In this document: positions 1-7,084 of the stretch, piece after piece
How positions within the stretch are numbered: the first letter of the stretch is position 1
Layout of the letters: every line of letters starts with the position of its first letter
Assembly: GCA_012031955.1 (NCBI GenBank)
Contig: JAAURZ010000044.1
Location: forward strand, 1 to 9,914
DNA length: 9,914 nt
Origin: Bacteroidia bacterium
GTDB taxonomy: Bacteria; Bacteroidota; Bacteroidia; Cytophagales; Cyclobacteriaceae
Direction of reading: 5' to 3'
Notes under the pieces: model-generated
Seen by the model: the letters and a program-made list of their open reading frames with translations, nothing else
Told to the model about the DNA's origin: nothing
The model's database searches: none
Made by a program: the position numbers and the translations under genes

Positions 1-261
1 TTCGCCCGGAGGTCGATGCTGGTCTTGTTCACCTTCCACTTGCGCGACACCAGCTTGTAGTCGTCGGACACGCGGTGGATGTCGGCGATGCCGGTCATGT
101 GACCAAGTTGCCTGATGTCGATCTCCTTCTTGCCGATAGCCACCAGGTAGGTGGCACGCTGCGTGGTCACTTCGGTGGTCTTGTATGCAAGGCTGTTGAT
201 CTTGTCGACGATGGTGGCTTTGTCGGCGGCGGCTCACGCCGGGTAGCAGTTGTATGATCAT
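1..261 (-). CDS. aroF: 3-deoxy-7-phosphoheptulonate (DAHP) synthase, type I-beta, N-terminal part
   Basis: DAHP synthase condenses phosphoenolpyruvate with erythrose 4-phosphate, the first step of the cytoplasmic shikimate pathway. Only the N-terminal ~86 residues lie in the window; the gene runs off the left edge. It begins MIIQLLPGVS. After one extra base near 231 is skipped it continues ADKATIVDKINSLAYKTTEV and later reads IHRVSDDYKLVSRKWK. This is the small ferredoxin-like regulatory domain that precedes the barrel in type I-beta enzymes, where 'YKLVSR' just before the barrel is typical. In Bacteroidota this enzyme is often fused to a C-terminal chorismate mutase, which cannot be seen here. 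The ATG overlaps the trpA stop (ATGA), so it is the last visible gene of the trp operon and is probably translationally coupled to trpA. As written, the frame breaks at 231, probably a sequence error. The family is fairly certain; the symbol varies between annotations. Confidence 0.82.
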   Translation of the reverse strand, partial: MIIQLLPGVSRRRQSHHRRQDQQPCIQDHRSDHAACHLPGGYRQEGDRHQATWSHDRHRRHPPRVRRLQAGVAQVEGEQDQHRPPGE

Positions 262-1051
262 GATTTGTTTCTCAAAGTGTGAACGAATGCGGCTATCTCC
301 TTTTCAAAGTCGACGGCGGTGCCGAGCAGCGTGATGAACGAGCTGCCCACGATGGCGCCCGCCGCGTATTGGCACGCGGTGCTGAAGGTGCTATAGTTAG
401 AGATGCCGAAGCCGATGAGCAGCGGGTTGTGGAGTTTGAGTGCCTTGAGTTTTTGAAGTAGTCGACCTGGGCTTGTGAGAACTCACCGCGCGCGCCGGTG
501 ATGCTGGTAGCAGACACGGCATAGATAAATCCGTTGGTGGCTGCATCGATCTTGCGGATGCGGTCTTCCGATGTAGTGGGCGAAATGAGGAATGTGTTGC
601 AGAGGCCGTACTTCTCAAAAAGCGCTTTGTAATCGGCGATATATTCCGCCATGGGCAGGTCTGGGAGTATGAGACCGTCTACGCCGGCGGCGGCGGCGTC
701 TTTCAGGAATGGCTGAATACCATATTGCAGTACTGGGTTCACATAACCCATCAGTATAATCGGTATGTCCACCTGCGGGCGCAGTTCGGCCACCTGCCTT
801 AAAAGCAACTTCACATTCATGCCGTTGTCGAGCGCCACTTTGTTGCTTGCCTGTATGGTGGGGCCATCGGCCACCGGGTCGGAGAACGGAATACCGATCT
901 CAAGTATGTCAGCGCCGGCCTTCTGCAACGCCACACCTATGCGCACGGTATCGTCGCGTTGCGGATAGCCTGCCGTGTAGTATATGGAGAGGATGTCGGC
1001 CTTCTTTGCGTGAAAGGTATCGATAATGCGATTGTCTACGGTCGTGTTCAT
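258..1051 (-). CDS. trpA: Tryptophan synthase alpha subunit (frameshifted in this sequence)
   Basis: TrpA splits indole-3-glycerol phosphate into indole and glyceraldehyde 3-phosphate and channels indole to TrpB in a cytoplasmic alpha2-beta2 complex. The start MNTTVDNRIIDTF is chosen because it lies 4 bases after the trpB stop; an in-frame upstream ATG at 1102 lies inside trpB. Family motifs include YYTAGYP, EIGIPFSDPVADGP with the two catalytic acids at about Glu51 and Asp62, and ISPTTSEDRI. After FSQAQVDYFK the frame is lost at a T run (450-454, an A run on the coding strand). Adding one base restores LKALKLHNPLLIGFGIS, GAIVGSSFITLLG and a C-terminus ending TLRNKS. The repaired length is 264 residues, normal for the family. 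The restored stop overlaps the start of the DAHP synthase gene as ATGA. The single homopolymer indel is most likely a sequence error. Confidence 0.93.
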
Positions 1052-1055
1052 TGGT

Positions 1056-2237
1056 TTAGTATTTTCCCCAGCGTATGTAGGTCTCCAGGTCTTTGTCGCC
1101 ACGGCCCGACAGGTTGATCACCACCACGTCGTCGGCTTCCAACTCAAGTTTCTGCAGCGCCGCGATGGCATGCGCCGACTCGATGGCCGGAATGATTCCT
1201 TCGAGCCTGCTTAGCTGAATGCCGGCTTCCATGGCTTCGTCGTCGGTGGCGTTCACAAATTTCACACGGCCCACGTCGAACAAGTGCGCATGCACGGGGC
1301 CGATGCCGGGATAGTCGAGGCCGGCGGAAATAGAATAGGGTTCTATCACCTGGCCGTCGTCGGTTTGCATGAGCAGCGTTTTGCTGCCGTGCAGTACGCC
1401 GAGTTTACCCAACGCCGTAGTCGCCGCCGACTCGCCAGTGCCCACGCCTTTGCCTGCTGCTTCCACGCCCACGAGGTTTACATGTTCATGGTCGAGGTAA
1501 TGGTAGAAAGCGCCGGCGGCATTGCTGCCCCCGCCTACGCAGGCGATCACGTAGTCGGGAAATGGATTGCCGATAACGTCGGTGAGCTGGCGCTTCATCT
1601 CTTCGCTGATAACGGACTGGAAGCGCGCCACCATGTCCGGGTACGGATGCGGACCCACCACGGAGCCGATAATATAGTGGGTGTCTGTAGGGTGATTGAT
1701 CCAGTGCCGCATGGCTTCGTTGGTGGCGTCTTTCAGCGTCATGTTGCCGCTCTCCGCCGGCACTACTTTCGCCCCGAGTATGCGCATACGCTCTACGTTA
1801 GGCCGCTGCCGTTCCATATCTACCTTGCCCATGTATACGATGCATTCCATGCCCATGAGTGCGCACACGGTGGCGGTGGCTACGCCGTGCTGGCCGGCAC
1901 CGGTCTCGGCAATGATCTTCTCTTTACCGAGTCGCCTTGCTAGCAGTATCTGGCCGATGGTGTTGTTCACCTTATGCGCGCCGGTGTGGCAGAGGTCTTC
2001 GCGTTTAAGGTAGATGTTTGTCTTGTAGTGTTCGGACAGTCGCCCGGCAAAATACAGTGGCGTCGGCCTGCCCACGTAGTCCTTCAGCAACTGGTGGAAG
2101 TCATGCTGAAATGCGGGTTCCTGCATGATGGCAAGGTATCGCTCACGAAGTTCTTCCACGTTGGGATAGAGCATCTCGGGGATGTATGCACCGCCAAACT
2201 TTCCATAATATCCGCGCTCGTCTACGCTGTAGTTCAT
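1056..2237 (-). CDS. trpB: Tryptophan synthase beta subunit
   Basis: TrpB joins indole and L-serine to make L-tryptophan with pyridoxal phosphate, as the partner of TrpA. The reading frame is intact at 393 residues, the usual length for the short TrpB1 type. Visible motifs are GRPTPLYFA near residue 56, HTGAHKVNN with the PLP-binding Lys89, AETGAGQHG with the catalytic Glu111, the cofactor phosphate loop [10 protein letters not shown] at about 233-242, and NLSGRGDKD with Ser377, which contacts the PLP ring nitrogen. The start overlaps the trpF stop as ATGA, implying translational coupling, and trpA follows after 4 bases. It is one of the few operon genes here without an apparent indel. A 219-residue open frame on the opposite strand within it is a codon-bias shadow. 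Confidence 0.98.
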   Translation of the reverse strand: MNYSVDERGYYGKFGGAYIPEMLYPNVEELRERYLAIMQEPAFQHDFHQLLKDYVGRPTPLYFAGRLSEHYKTNIYLKREDLCHTGAHKVNNTIGQILLARRLGKEKIIAETGAGQHGVATATVCALMGMECIVYMGKVDMERQRPNVERMRILGAKVVPAESGNMTLKDATNEAMRHWINHPTDTHYIIGSVVGPHPYPDMVARFQSVISEEMKRQLTDVIGNPFPDYVIACVGGGSNAAGAFYHYLDHEHVNLVGVEAAGKGVGTGESAATTALGKLGVLHGSKTLLMQTDDGQVIEPYSISAGLDYPGIGPVHAHLFDVGRVKFVNATDDEAMEAGIQLSRLEGIIPAIESAHAIAALQKLELEADDVVVINLSGRGDKDLETYIRWGKY

Positions 2238-2861
2238 AGGTCTATGGTCTTTATCTTCAATAGCAGTTGGATTATTTTCTGCGTGTCTTTCACGCCGGGC
2301 ACTGACTCCACGCCGCTGTTCAGTCTACGGCAAATAATCTCTTGTCGTTCAGCTCCACGATGCCTTCGACGTTTTCCGGCGACAGCCCGCCGCTGAGGAA
2401 GTAAGGCGCCTCTTCTTCGTAGCGCTTCAGCAACGACCAATCGAACGACGTAGCGTTGCCGCCGTAGTGCTTGCCTTTGGTATCGAATAGAAAGTAGTTG
2501 ACTACGTCGCGATAGTATTGCAGCGCCTTGAAGTCGAATGTCTCGTCGATGCCAAAGGCTTTGATAATCTTGTAGCCGGCGCTTTTCATGAGTTCGCACT
2601 TCTCCACCGACTCATAGCCATGCAGTTGTATGTAGTCCAGCGAGGCGTTGCGTGCGAGTTCCATCATGGTGGGCACGCTGTCGTTTACGAATACGCCCAC
2701 CTTCTGTATGTCGGGGGGCAGCGTTGGCATATCGAACGCCTCCCCTACGTACCGTGGCGAGTGCGGGTAAAATATGAAGCCCATGAAGTCGGGGCCGAGC
2801 GTGGCCACGTCCACAATGTTTGCGGTTCCTTCATGCCACATATTTTTACCTTCGGCGTCAT
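2234..2861 (-). CDS. trpF: Phosphoribosylanthranilate isomerase (two frameshifts in this sequence)
   Basis: TrpF isomerises N-(5'-phosphoribosyl)anthranilate to the carboxyphenylamino-deoxyribulose phosphate used by TrpC. The true start is ATG at 2861, giving [13 protein letters not shown] with the general-base Cys8; the KICGM motif marks the family N-terminus. One base is missing near 2824-2825. The next frame then carries [41 protein letters not shown] with the general-acid Asp127, and [12 protein letters not shown] second base is missing at about 2322, where GAC-TGA should read GAC-CTG-AAC. The frame then gives [14 protein letters not shown] and the C-terminus. The repaired protein has 209 residues, typical of TrpF. 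The start overlaps the trpC stop and the stop overlaps the trpB start, both as ATGA. Without repair only a central 173-residue piece is seen. Confidence 0.92.
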
Positions 2862-3665
2862 TGTGCAGTTATTTCCAGTTTCCTAAGGTCATCAATAAAT
2901 TCTTTACACGCCAGTTCCGGGCGATTATGCCGCATGAAGTTCTCCACCGATCCAGGAAGCCCCGGAATCCGTGCTTGCGCAGTGCGATGATCTTGTCGGG
3001 CGTGTCATGCCGCTTTCAGAGATTTTGGTGACTGTGGGCGGCATGAGTGCGGCGAGTTGTATCGACGTATCGAGGCTTACTTCAAATGTTTTGAGGTTGC
3101 GGTTGTTGACGCCTATGATGGAAGCCCCATTGTCAAGGTTGGCTTTGAGTTCGTCTGCGTTGTGTACTTCTAGCAGCACTTCCAGTCCCAGCGAAGCGGC
3201 TACTTCTGTAAGTGCTTTGATCTCGGGCGGCGATAGCACCGCTGCGATGAGAAGAATGGCATCGGCGCCAATGGATTTGGCTTCGATGACCTGGTACTCG
3301 TCGACCGTGAAGTCTTTTCGCAATACGGGGCAGAAGTTGAATTTGCGTGCTGTCTTCAGGTCGTCGTTGGTGCCGCCGAAAAATTCGGTATCGGTGAGCA
3401 CCGAGAGCGCGGACGCGCCGGCCTGCATGTAGCCGATGCTGGTACGTTCCACCGACACATAGGGATTGATCATGCCCTTCGACGGCGACTTGCGCTTGAT
3501 CTCGGCGATGATGCCCGACTTGTCGGGCCGGTTCACGTACCTGGCAAGCGACACGGTGGGCGATGGAAAATAAATACTCTTTTCCAACAGCTTTACCGGA
3601 AAGAGGCTCTTTCGCTCGGCTACCTCCTGCCGTTTGTGAGCTACAATCTTGTCGAGTATGTTCAT
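2858..3665 (-). CDS. trpC: Indole-3-glycerol-phosphate synthase (frameshifted near its 3' end)
   Basis: TrpC closes the indole ring, turning carboxyphenylamino-deoxyribulose phosphate into indole-3-glycerol phosphate with loss of CO2. The first ~220 residues read cleanly: MNILDKIVAHKR, GIIAEIKRKSPSKG with Glu55 and the catalytic Lys57, VLTDTEFFGG, RKDF with Lys117, LEVLLEVH with Glu166, GVNNRNLKTF and SESG. After that one base is missing near 3003-3005, and extra bases at 2952 and 2945 complete the damage. Correcting all three gives TPDKIIALRKHGFRGFLIG, then ENFMRH and a C-terminus ending LRKLEITAQ. The repaired length is 268 residues, normal for the family. FLIGENFM is the usual final phosphate-binding segment. 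The restored stop overlaps the trpF start as ATGA, and trpD ends 4 bases upstream. Read without repair, the protein is 246 residues with a scrambled tail. Confidence 0.93.
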
Positions 3666-3669
3666 GTGG

Positions 3670-4656
3670 CTATGCCTGAATTAGTTTTTGAAATGCTTCT
3701 TTCGCCCTGCCGGACACAAGGGCCTCGCGCGCTTTCTCTACTGCCGGCGCGATTCCCGGCTGCTGGTCGGCTGCGAAGAGCGCCATGGCGGCGTTGGCAA
3801 TCACTGCGGCGTTTTGCTGGGCCGTGCCGTTGCCATCGAGTACGTTCAGGAATATTTTCGCCGCTTCCTCTACTGTGTCTCCTCCTTTCAAGTCGGCACT
3901 TTTGAGATATGGCAGCGCAAGGTCTTCGGGATCGGCAATGCGTTCGCCGCCGTTAAAGAAATATTTGAAGGCCCCGGTGAGCGATACTTCGTCGTAGCCA
4001 TCGAGCGCGTGCAATATTACGTACTGCTTGTTGCTGCGCTGGTACAGGTAACAGTACTGCCGTGCAAGTTCGAGGCTGAATACACCTACCAACTGGCGCG
4101 TGGGAAACGCCGGGTTCACCATCGGGCCGAGCATGTTGAAGAATGTTTTCACGCCAAGTTCTTTTCGAATAGGCGCCACGTTCTTCATGGCGGGATGGAA
4201 CAGCGGTGCGTGCATGAAACAGATGTTGGCACGGTCGAGGCTGCGGCGCAATTCGTCGATGTTGTTGGTGAACTTGTAACCGAAGTATTCGAGCAGGTTG
4301 CTCGATCCACTTACCGACGACACACCGTAGTTGCCATGTTTGGCGACGGGCTGCCCCGCGGCGGCCACCACAAACGACGACAGTGTGGAGATGTTGAATG
4401 TGTTCTTGGCGTCGCCACCGGTGCCACACACGTCCATCACCGGTTGGTCGAACCTGGCGGGTATGCATAGTTCCAGCATGGCATCGCGAAAGCCCTGTAG
4501 CTCGTCCACCGTAATGCTGCGCATCATGTACACGGTCATGAATGCGGTGGTCTGGCTGGCATTGAACTTTCCGGAAGCCAGTTCCACCAGCACTTCGCGC
4601 GCCGTCTCTTTCGTGAGCGACCTGTGATCTATGAGTTCGTTCAGTATCTGCTTCAT
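3670..4656 (-). CDS. trpD: Anthranilate phosphoribosyltransferase
   Basis: TrpD transfers the phosphoribosyl group of PRPP to anthranilate, the second step from chorismate to tryptophan. The frame is intact at 328 residues, normal for a free-standing TrpD not fused to TrpG. Motifs are CGTGGD at 77-82 and NIST at 88-91, both at the PRPP site, KHGN at 106-109, NVAPIRKELGVKTFFN with the anthranilate-site arginine at about 164, and LGPMVNP at about 176-182. The segment KHGNYGVSSVSGSSNLLEYF departs from the enterobacterial KHGNRAVSS pattern but keeps the glycine- and serine-rich loop; this variant is, to my knowledge, usual in Bacteroidota. The gene sits between trpG and trpC with 4-base gaps on both sides, consistent with coupled translation in one transcript. 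Confidence 0.98.
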   Translation of the reverse strand: MKQILNELIDHRSLTKETAREVLVELASGKFNASQTTAFMTVYMMRSITVDELQGFRDAMLELCIPARFDQPVMDVCGTGGDAKNTFNISTLSSFVVAAAGQPVAKHGNYGVSSVSGSSNLLEYFGYKFTNNIDELRRSLDRANICFMHAPLFHPAMKNVAPIRKELGVKTFFNMLGPMVNPAFPTRQLVGVFSLELARQYCYLYQRSNKQYVILHALDGYDEVSLTGAFKYFFNGGERIADPEDLALPYLKSADLKGGDTVEEAAKIFLNVLDGNGTAQQNAAVIANAAMALFAADQQPGIAPAVEKAREALVSGRAKEAFQKLIQA

Positions 4657-4660
4657 TGCG

Positions 4661-5233
4661 TTATGCCTTGTGTTTTATCCAGTTGTCGATCATTTTGGCG
4701 CCTTCGGGTGTCATCACCGACTCCGGGTGGAATTGCACACCGCGCACGTCGTATTCTACGTGGCGCACGCCCATTACCAGGCCTTCATCGTTCGCGGCTG
4801 TTACCTTCAGCGCCGGTGGAATGCTTTCGGGTTTGATGGCCCACGAGTGGTAGTGCGTGGCCTGAAAACGGTCTGACACATTGTTGAACAAGTATTCGTC
4901 GCGGTCGAGCACGGTGGCTACGGAGGTAACACCGTGCAGCACCTTCGGAATGTTGAACAAGGATGCGCCGTACACTTCGCCGATGCCCTGGTGGCCAAGA
5001 CACACGCCCAGTATGCTCCTGGTTGGTCCGTACCTTTTGATCACATCTTTCATGATGCCTGCTTCATCGGGAATGCCAGGCCCCGGCGACAGCATGATTT
5101 GTCGTATATGCCCACCGCGTCCGTAGTAATGGCGTCGTTGCGGATCACGTCGGGTGTGTAGCCGAGCGCACGCACAATGTGCACGAGGTTGTAGGTAAAT
5201 GAATCGTAGTTATCGAGTATCAAGAATTTTCAT
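4661..5233 (-). CDS. trpG: Anthranilate synthase glutamine amidotransferase subunit (frameshifted at its 5' end)
   Basis: TrpG is a class I glutamine amidotransferase that releases ammonia from glutamine and delivers it to TrpE. The start ATG at 5233 gives MKIL. One extra base at 5221 and one missing base in a T run at 5098-5100 interrupt the frame. Repair restores [20 protein letters not shown], which is the family signature at the N-terminus, followed by [10 protein letters not shown]. The nucleophile is Cys78 in GVCLGHQ, with His169 and Glu171 of VQFHPES completing the triad. The repaired length is 190 residues, a stand-alone TrpG not fused to TrpD or TrpE. As read, only the last 144 residues from MLSPGPG form an open frame, so an automatic call would lose the first 46. 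The stop is 4 bases from the trpD start. Confidence 0.94.
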
Positions 5234-6664
5234 TTCTGCTTCTGTTGCTCCTTTTTGTTAAATGTTCTCGGCCTATACGCACGGCGCCGGCGCAGTGCTT
5301 CGAGTTTGTTGTTCACTTCCTGCAGTTCGCTCTCGCTTTTGGATTTGGACACCACCCCGGCGCCCGCCTGGAATATCAGTTTGTTGTCGATGCTCAGAAA
5401 GGTACGTATCATAATGGCATGGTTGAACGACTGATCGAATCCAATGAACCCGATGGCGCCGCCGTAGAAGCTGCGATTCACATTCTCGTACCTGTCGATC
5501 AACTGCATGGCCATGTGTTTGGGCGCACCCGAGAGTGTGCCGGCGGGGAAGGTATCGGCCGCCATGTTTACCACCAGGGCATCGTCGCGCAGGGTGCCTG
5601 TCACTTTGGACACGAGGTGTATGACGTGCGAGTAAAATTGTATTTCCTTAAATACTTCCACGGTCACGTGCCCGGCGTTGCGGCTCATGTCGTTGCGCGC
5701 CAGATCCACCAGCATCACATGCTCAGCGTTTTCTTTTTCGTCGGCGGCCAGCTTTTCCGCCAGGGCTGCGTCTTCCTGGTCGTTGCCTGTTCTCCGGAAT
5801 GTGCCTGCGATGGGAAATATATGCGCCTTTCCTTTCTTTACTTGCAATTGCGCCTCGGGCGATGAGCCCATCAGTTTAAAGCTGCCGTAGTCGAAGTAAA
5901 ACAAATACGGCGAGGGGTTGATTGAACGTAATGCACGGTACACGTTGAATTCGTCGCCCTGGAAGCCGGTGGTAAACCGCCGCGACAATACAATCTGGAA
6001 TACATCGCCGCGGTAGCAGTGTTCTTTGCCTTTATCGATCACCTGAAGGAATTCCTGGTCGGTGAAGTTCGACGTTTCATTGTCGGTGAGGGTGAACTTG
6101 TATGTGGCGAAGCGGTTGCTGAAAATAATCTGACGTATGCGATGCAAGGTCGACGCCCCGTTGTTGCCGGCCCAGGTGTTTTTCGAACAGGGTGAGCGCG
6201 TTGGAGAAATGGTCCACCAATATCACGTAGCGATAGAGTTTGTAGACTGCGTCTGGTATGAGCTGCTCTTTTTGATCGATGGTCACGGATTCAAAATGCT
6301 TCACGGCGTCGTAACCGATGTATCCGAACAGACCCGCATAGCTGTTCTTCTGATCGAGCGCCTGGTCTGGCTCAAACATGTTCATGAATCTTTTCAAAGC
6401 CTCCACCAACAGCCCCTGGCCGGCTACGTCTTCTTTGTTGATGGTGCCGTCGGGATAGCGGCTAACGGCCATGTTGTTTTTCACCTGGAACGACGCGATG
6501 GGATCGCAGCAGATAAAAGAGAGGCTGTTCTCATGGCCGTGGTAGTCGGAGCTTTCCAGCAGGATACTACCGGCAAAGGCGTCTCTCAGCTTCAGGTAAA
6601 TGTTGACCGGGGTGAGGGTGTCGGCCAGTAATTTCTCGGCGTACGTTTTGAGTTTGTATTTCAT
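5230..6664 (-). CDS. trpE: Anthranilate synthase component I (frameshifted)
   Basis: TrpE converts chorismate and ammonia into anthranilate with TrpG and is the usual feedback-inhibited step. The start at 6664 (MKYKLKTYAEKLL) follows the attenuator. LLES at 35-38 matches the tryptophan-binding element of feedback-regulated TrpE. The chorismate-binding domain shows GDVFQIVLSRRF, NPSPYLFYFDYG, GSSPEAQ, PIAGTFRR, AEHVMLVDLARND, FPAGTLSGAPK and QAGAGVVSKS. An extra base near 6148 splits the frame between the N-terminal part and the catalytic domain. Two more apparent insertions, at 5286 and 5273, hide the ending: removing them gives ALRRAVRIAENI followed by TAA at 5258-5260, a normal TrpE end and 467 residues in all. 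As written the frame instead runs to 5230 with a lysine-rich tail and overlaps the trpG start as ATGA. The extended tail is therefore probably an artefact. Confidence 0.94.
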
Positions 6665-6697
6665 CGGCACTGTTATTTCTCGGTATATAAAACACGA

Positions 6698-6721
6698 GGG
6701 CCCGCTGCGAACAGCGGGCCC
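6698..6721 (-). terminator. Attenuator terminator hairpin upstream of trpE
   Basis: On the minus strand GGGCCCGCTG and CAGCGGGCCC form a perfect 10-bp stem around a TTCG loop. It is followed by TCGTGTTTTATATA, a moderately U-rich tract in RNA. It ends 33 bases before the trpE start and 35 bases after the leader peptide stop. Its 5' arm plus loop can pair instead with the segment just at the leader stop, so I read it as the switchable terminator of the attenuator. It may also end transcription from the upstream THX gene when tryptophan is plentiful. The U tract is not a clean run, so termination strength cannot be judged. Confidence 0.85.
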
Positions 6722-6755
6722 CCGGGCTAAAGTGCAATTTTCATAGCATGGCTGT

Positions 6756-6812
6756 TCACATATCAATGTCTGATATATGCCACCACCATGTAATTGTAAA
6801 ATGCTTCTTCAT
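6756..6812 (-). CDS. trpL: trp operon leader peptide with three tandem Trp codons
   Basis: A short frame of 18 codons reads MKKHFTITWWWHISDIDM and ends in TGA. Three consecutive TGG codons at 6788-6780 in so short a peptide, immediately before a GC-rich terminator and trpE, identify it as a regulatory leader peptide rather than a functional protein. Stalling at the Trp codons when charged tRNA-Trp is scarce would set the downstream RNA fold. The start lies 21 bases after the THX stop, in an A-rich stretch with no Shine-Dalgarno sequence, as is usual in Bacteroidota. It shares no sequence with the E. coli leader beyond the Trp run, as expected for leaders that evolve only to hold control codons and pairing segments. 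Confidence 0.92.
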   Translation of the reverse strand: MKKHFTITWWWHISDIDM

Positions 6813-6833
6813 GTTTGTTATTTCTTAAGCTTC

Positions 6834-7001
6834 CTACTTCTTTCTTGCGGGTTTTGCTTTGGTGTCTTCGGTTACAGCACCTGCCACCTTGGTGGCATCA
6901 CCCCGCTCCAACCTTGCCTTGATAGACCTGCGGTTTCGCGACTTGCCGAAGGATTGTCTCCAACGCTTGCCTTTTGCCGATTTCTTGTCTCCCTTGCCCA
7001 T
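6834..7001 (-). CDS. Small ribosomal subunit protein THX (bTHX family)
   Basis: A 55-residue, strongly basic protein reading MGKGDKKSAKGKRWRQSFGK and then SRNRRSIKARLERGDATKV, ending in PARKK. The GKGDKKS..GK..R.S(Y/F)GK.R.R pattern is that of the THX peptide, which in Thermus sits in the head of the 30S subunit and in Bacteroidota is a short protein of similar start. The C-terminal ~25 residues, rich in Ala, Lys and Thr, extend beyond the minimal THX and are less conserved. A good promoter lies just upstream, with the start ~28 bases after its -7 box. The trp leader peptide begins 21 bases downstream with no terminator or separate promoter visible between them, so the two are probably on one transcript. 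It is too short for most ORF cut-offs. Confidence 0.88.
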   Translation of the reverse strand: MGKGDKKSAKGKRWRQSFGKSRNRRSIKARLERGDATKVAGAVTEDTKAKPARKK

Positions 7002-7028
7002 AGTCGGTTTGGATGTTCCTTACGGTGG

Positions 7029-7060
7029 CAATTATAGCAAAAGTCTGAATGCTTCACAAA
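7029..7060 (-). promoter_or_regulatory. Bacteroidota-type promoter for THX and the trp operon
   Basis: On the minus strand TTTG (7060-7057) is followed after 20 bases by TATAATTG (7036-7029). The Bacteroidota consensus is TTTG, 19-21 bases, TAnnTTTG, so only one base of the fixed positions differs. Transcription would start near 7022, giving a 5' leader of about 20 bases before the THX start at 7001. No other good match is seen between here and trpE, so this is the best candidate promoter for the trp attenuator and operon as well. The match is by eye. Confidence 0.65.
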
Positions 7061-7084
7061 GTGTCCTGAAAATTTTACGGCCGG

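Larger units (their letters stand above)
6698..6812 (-). promoter_or_regulatory. Tryptophan operon attenuator (leader peptide plus alternative hairpins)
   Basis: Three competing RNA pairings are visible. Pairing 1:2 joins CATATATCA (6779-6771), directly after the three Trp codons, to TGATATGTG (6765-6757), 9 bp with one G-U. Pairing 2:3 joins GTGAACAGC (6759-6751) to GCTGTTCGC (6715-6707), 9 bp with one G-U; it uses the 5' arm and loop of the terminator and would block it. Pairing 3:4 is the terminator at 6721-6698. A ribosome stalled at the Trp codons would cover segment 1, free segment 2 for 2:3 pairing and let transcription enter trpE. A ribosome reaching the stop codon at 6758-6756 would cover segment 2, so the terminator forms. 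This is the logic of enterobacterial trp attenuation; the pairings are seen, the behaviour is inferred. Confidence 0.88.

Noticed and set aside
397..618. 73-residue minus-strand frame at the trpA 3' end
   Set aside because: It is an out-of-frame reading of trpA; the other frame restores the conserved TrpA C-terminus.
1284..1943. 219-residue plus-strand open frame inside trpB
   Set aside because: It lies wholly antisense to an intact, motif-complete trpB and its His/Val-rich sequence matches no family; a codon-bias shadow.
3688..4470. 260-residue plus-strand open frame inside trpD
   Set aside because: Antisense to an intact trpD with all active-site motifs; no recognisable domain.
5245..5865. 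206-residue plus-strand open frame opposite trpE
   Set aside because: Antisense to the chorismate-binding domain of trpE; it shows no family motif.
6665..6766. N-terminal extension of trpE upstream of MKYKLK
   Set aside because: The in-frame extension translates the terminator hairpin and the end of the leader region; family N-termini start at MKYKLK.
6885..6901. Short inverted repeat TGCCACC/GGTGGCA within the THX gene
   Set aside because: A 7-bp stem with a 2-base loop inside coding sequence and no U tract; not a credible terminator.
6872..7057. 61-residue minus-strand frame starting MKHSDFCYNCH
   Set aside because: It overlaps THX in another frame; THX matches a known family, and this frame runs over the promoter.
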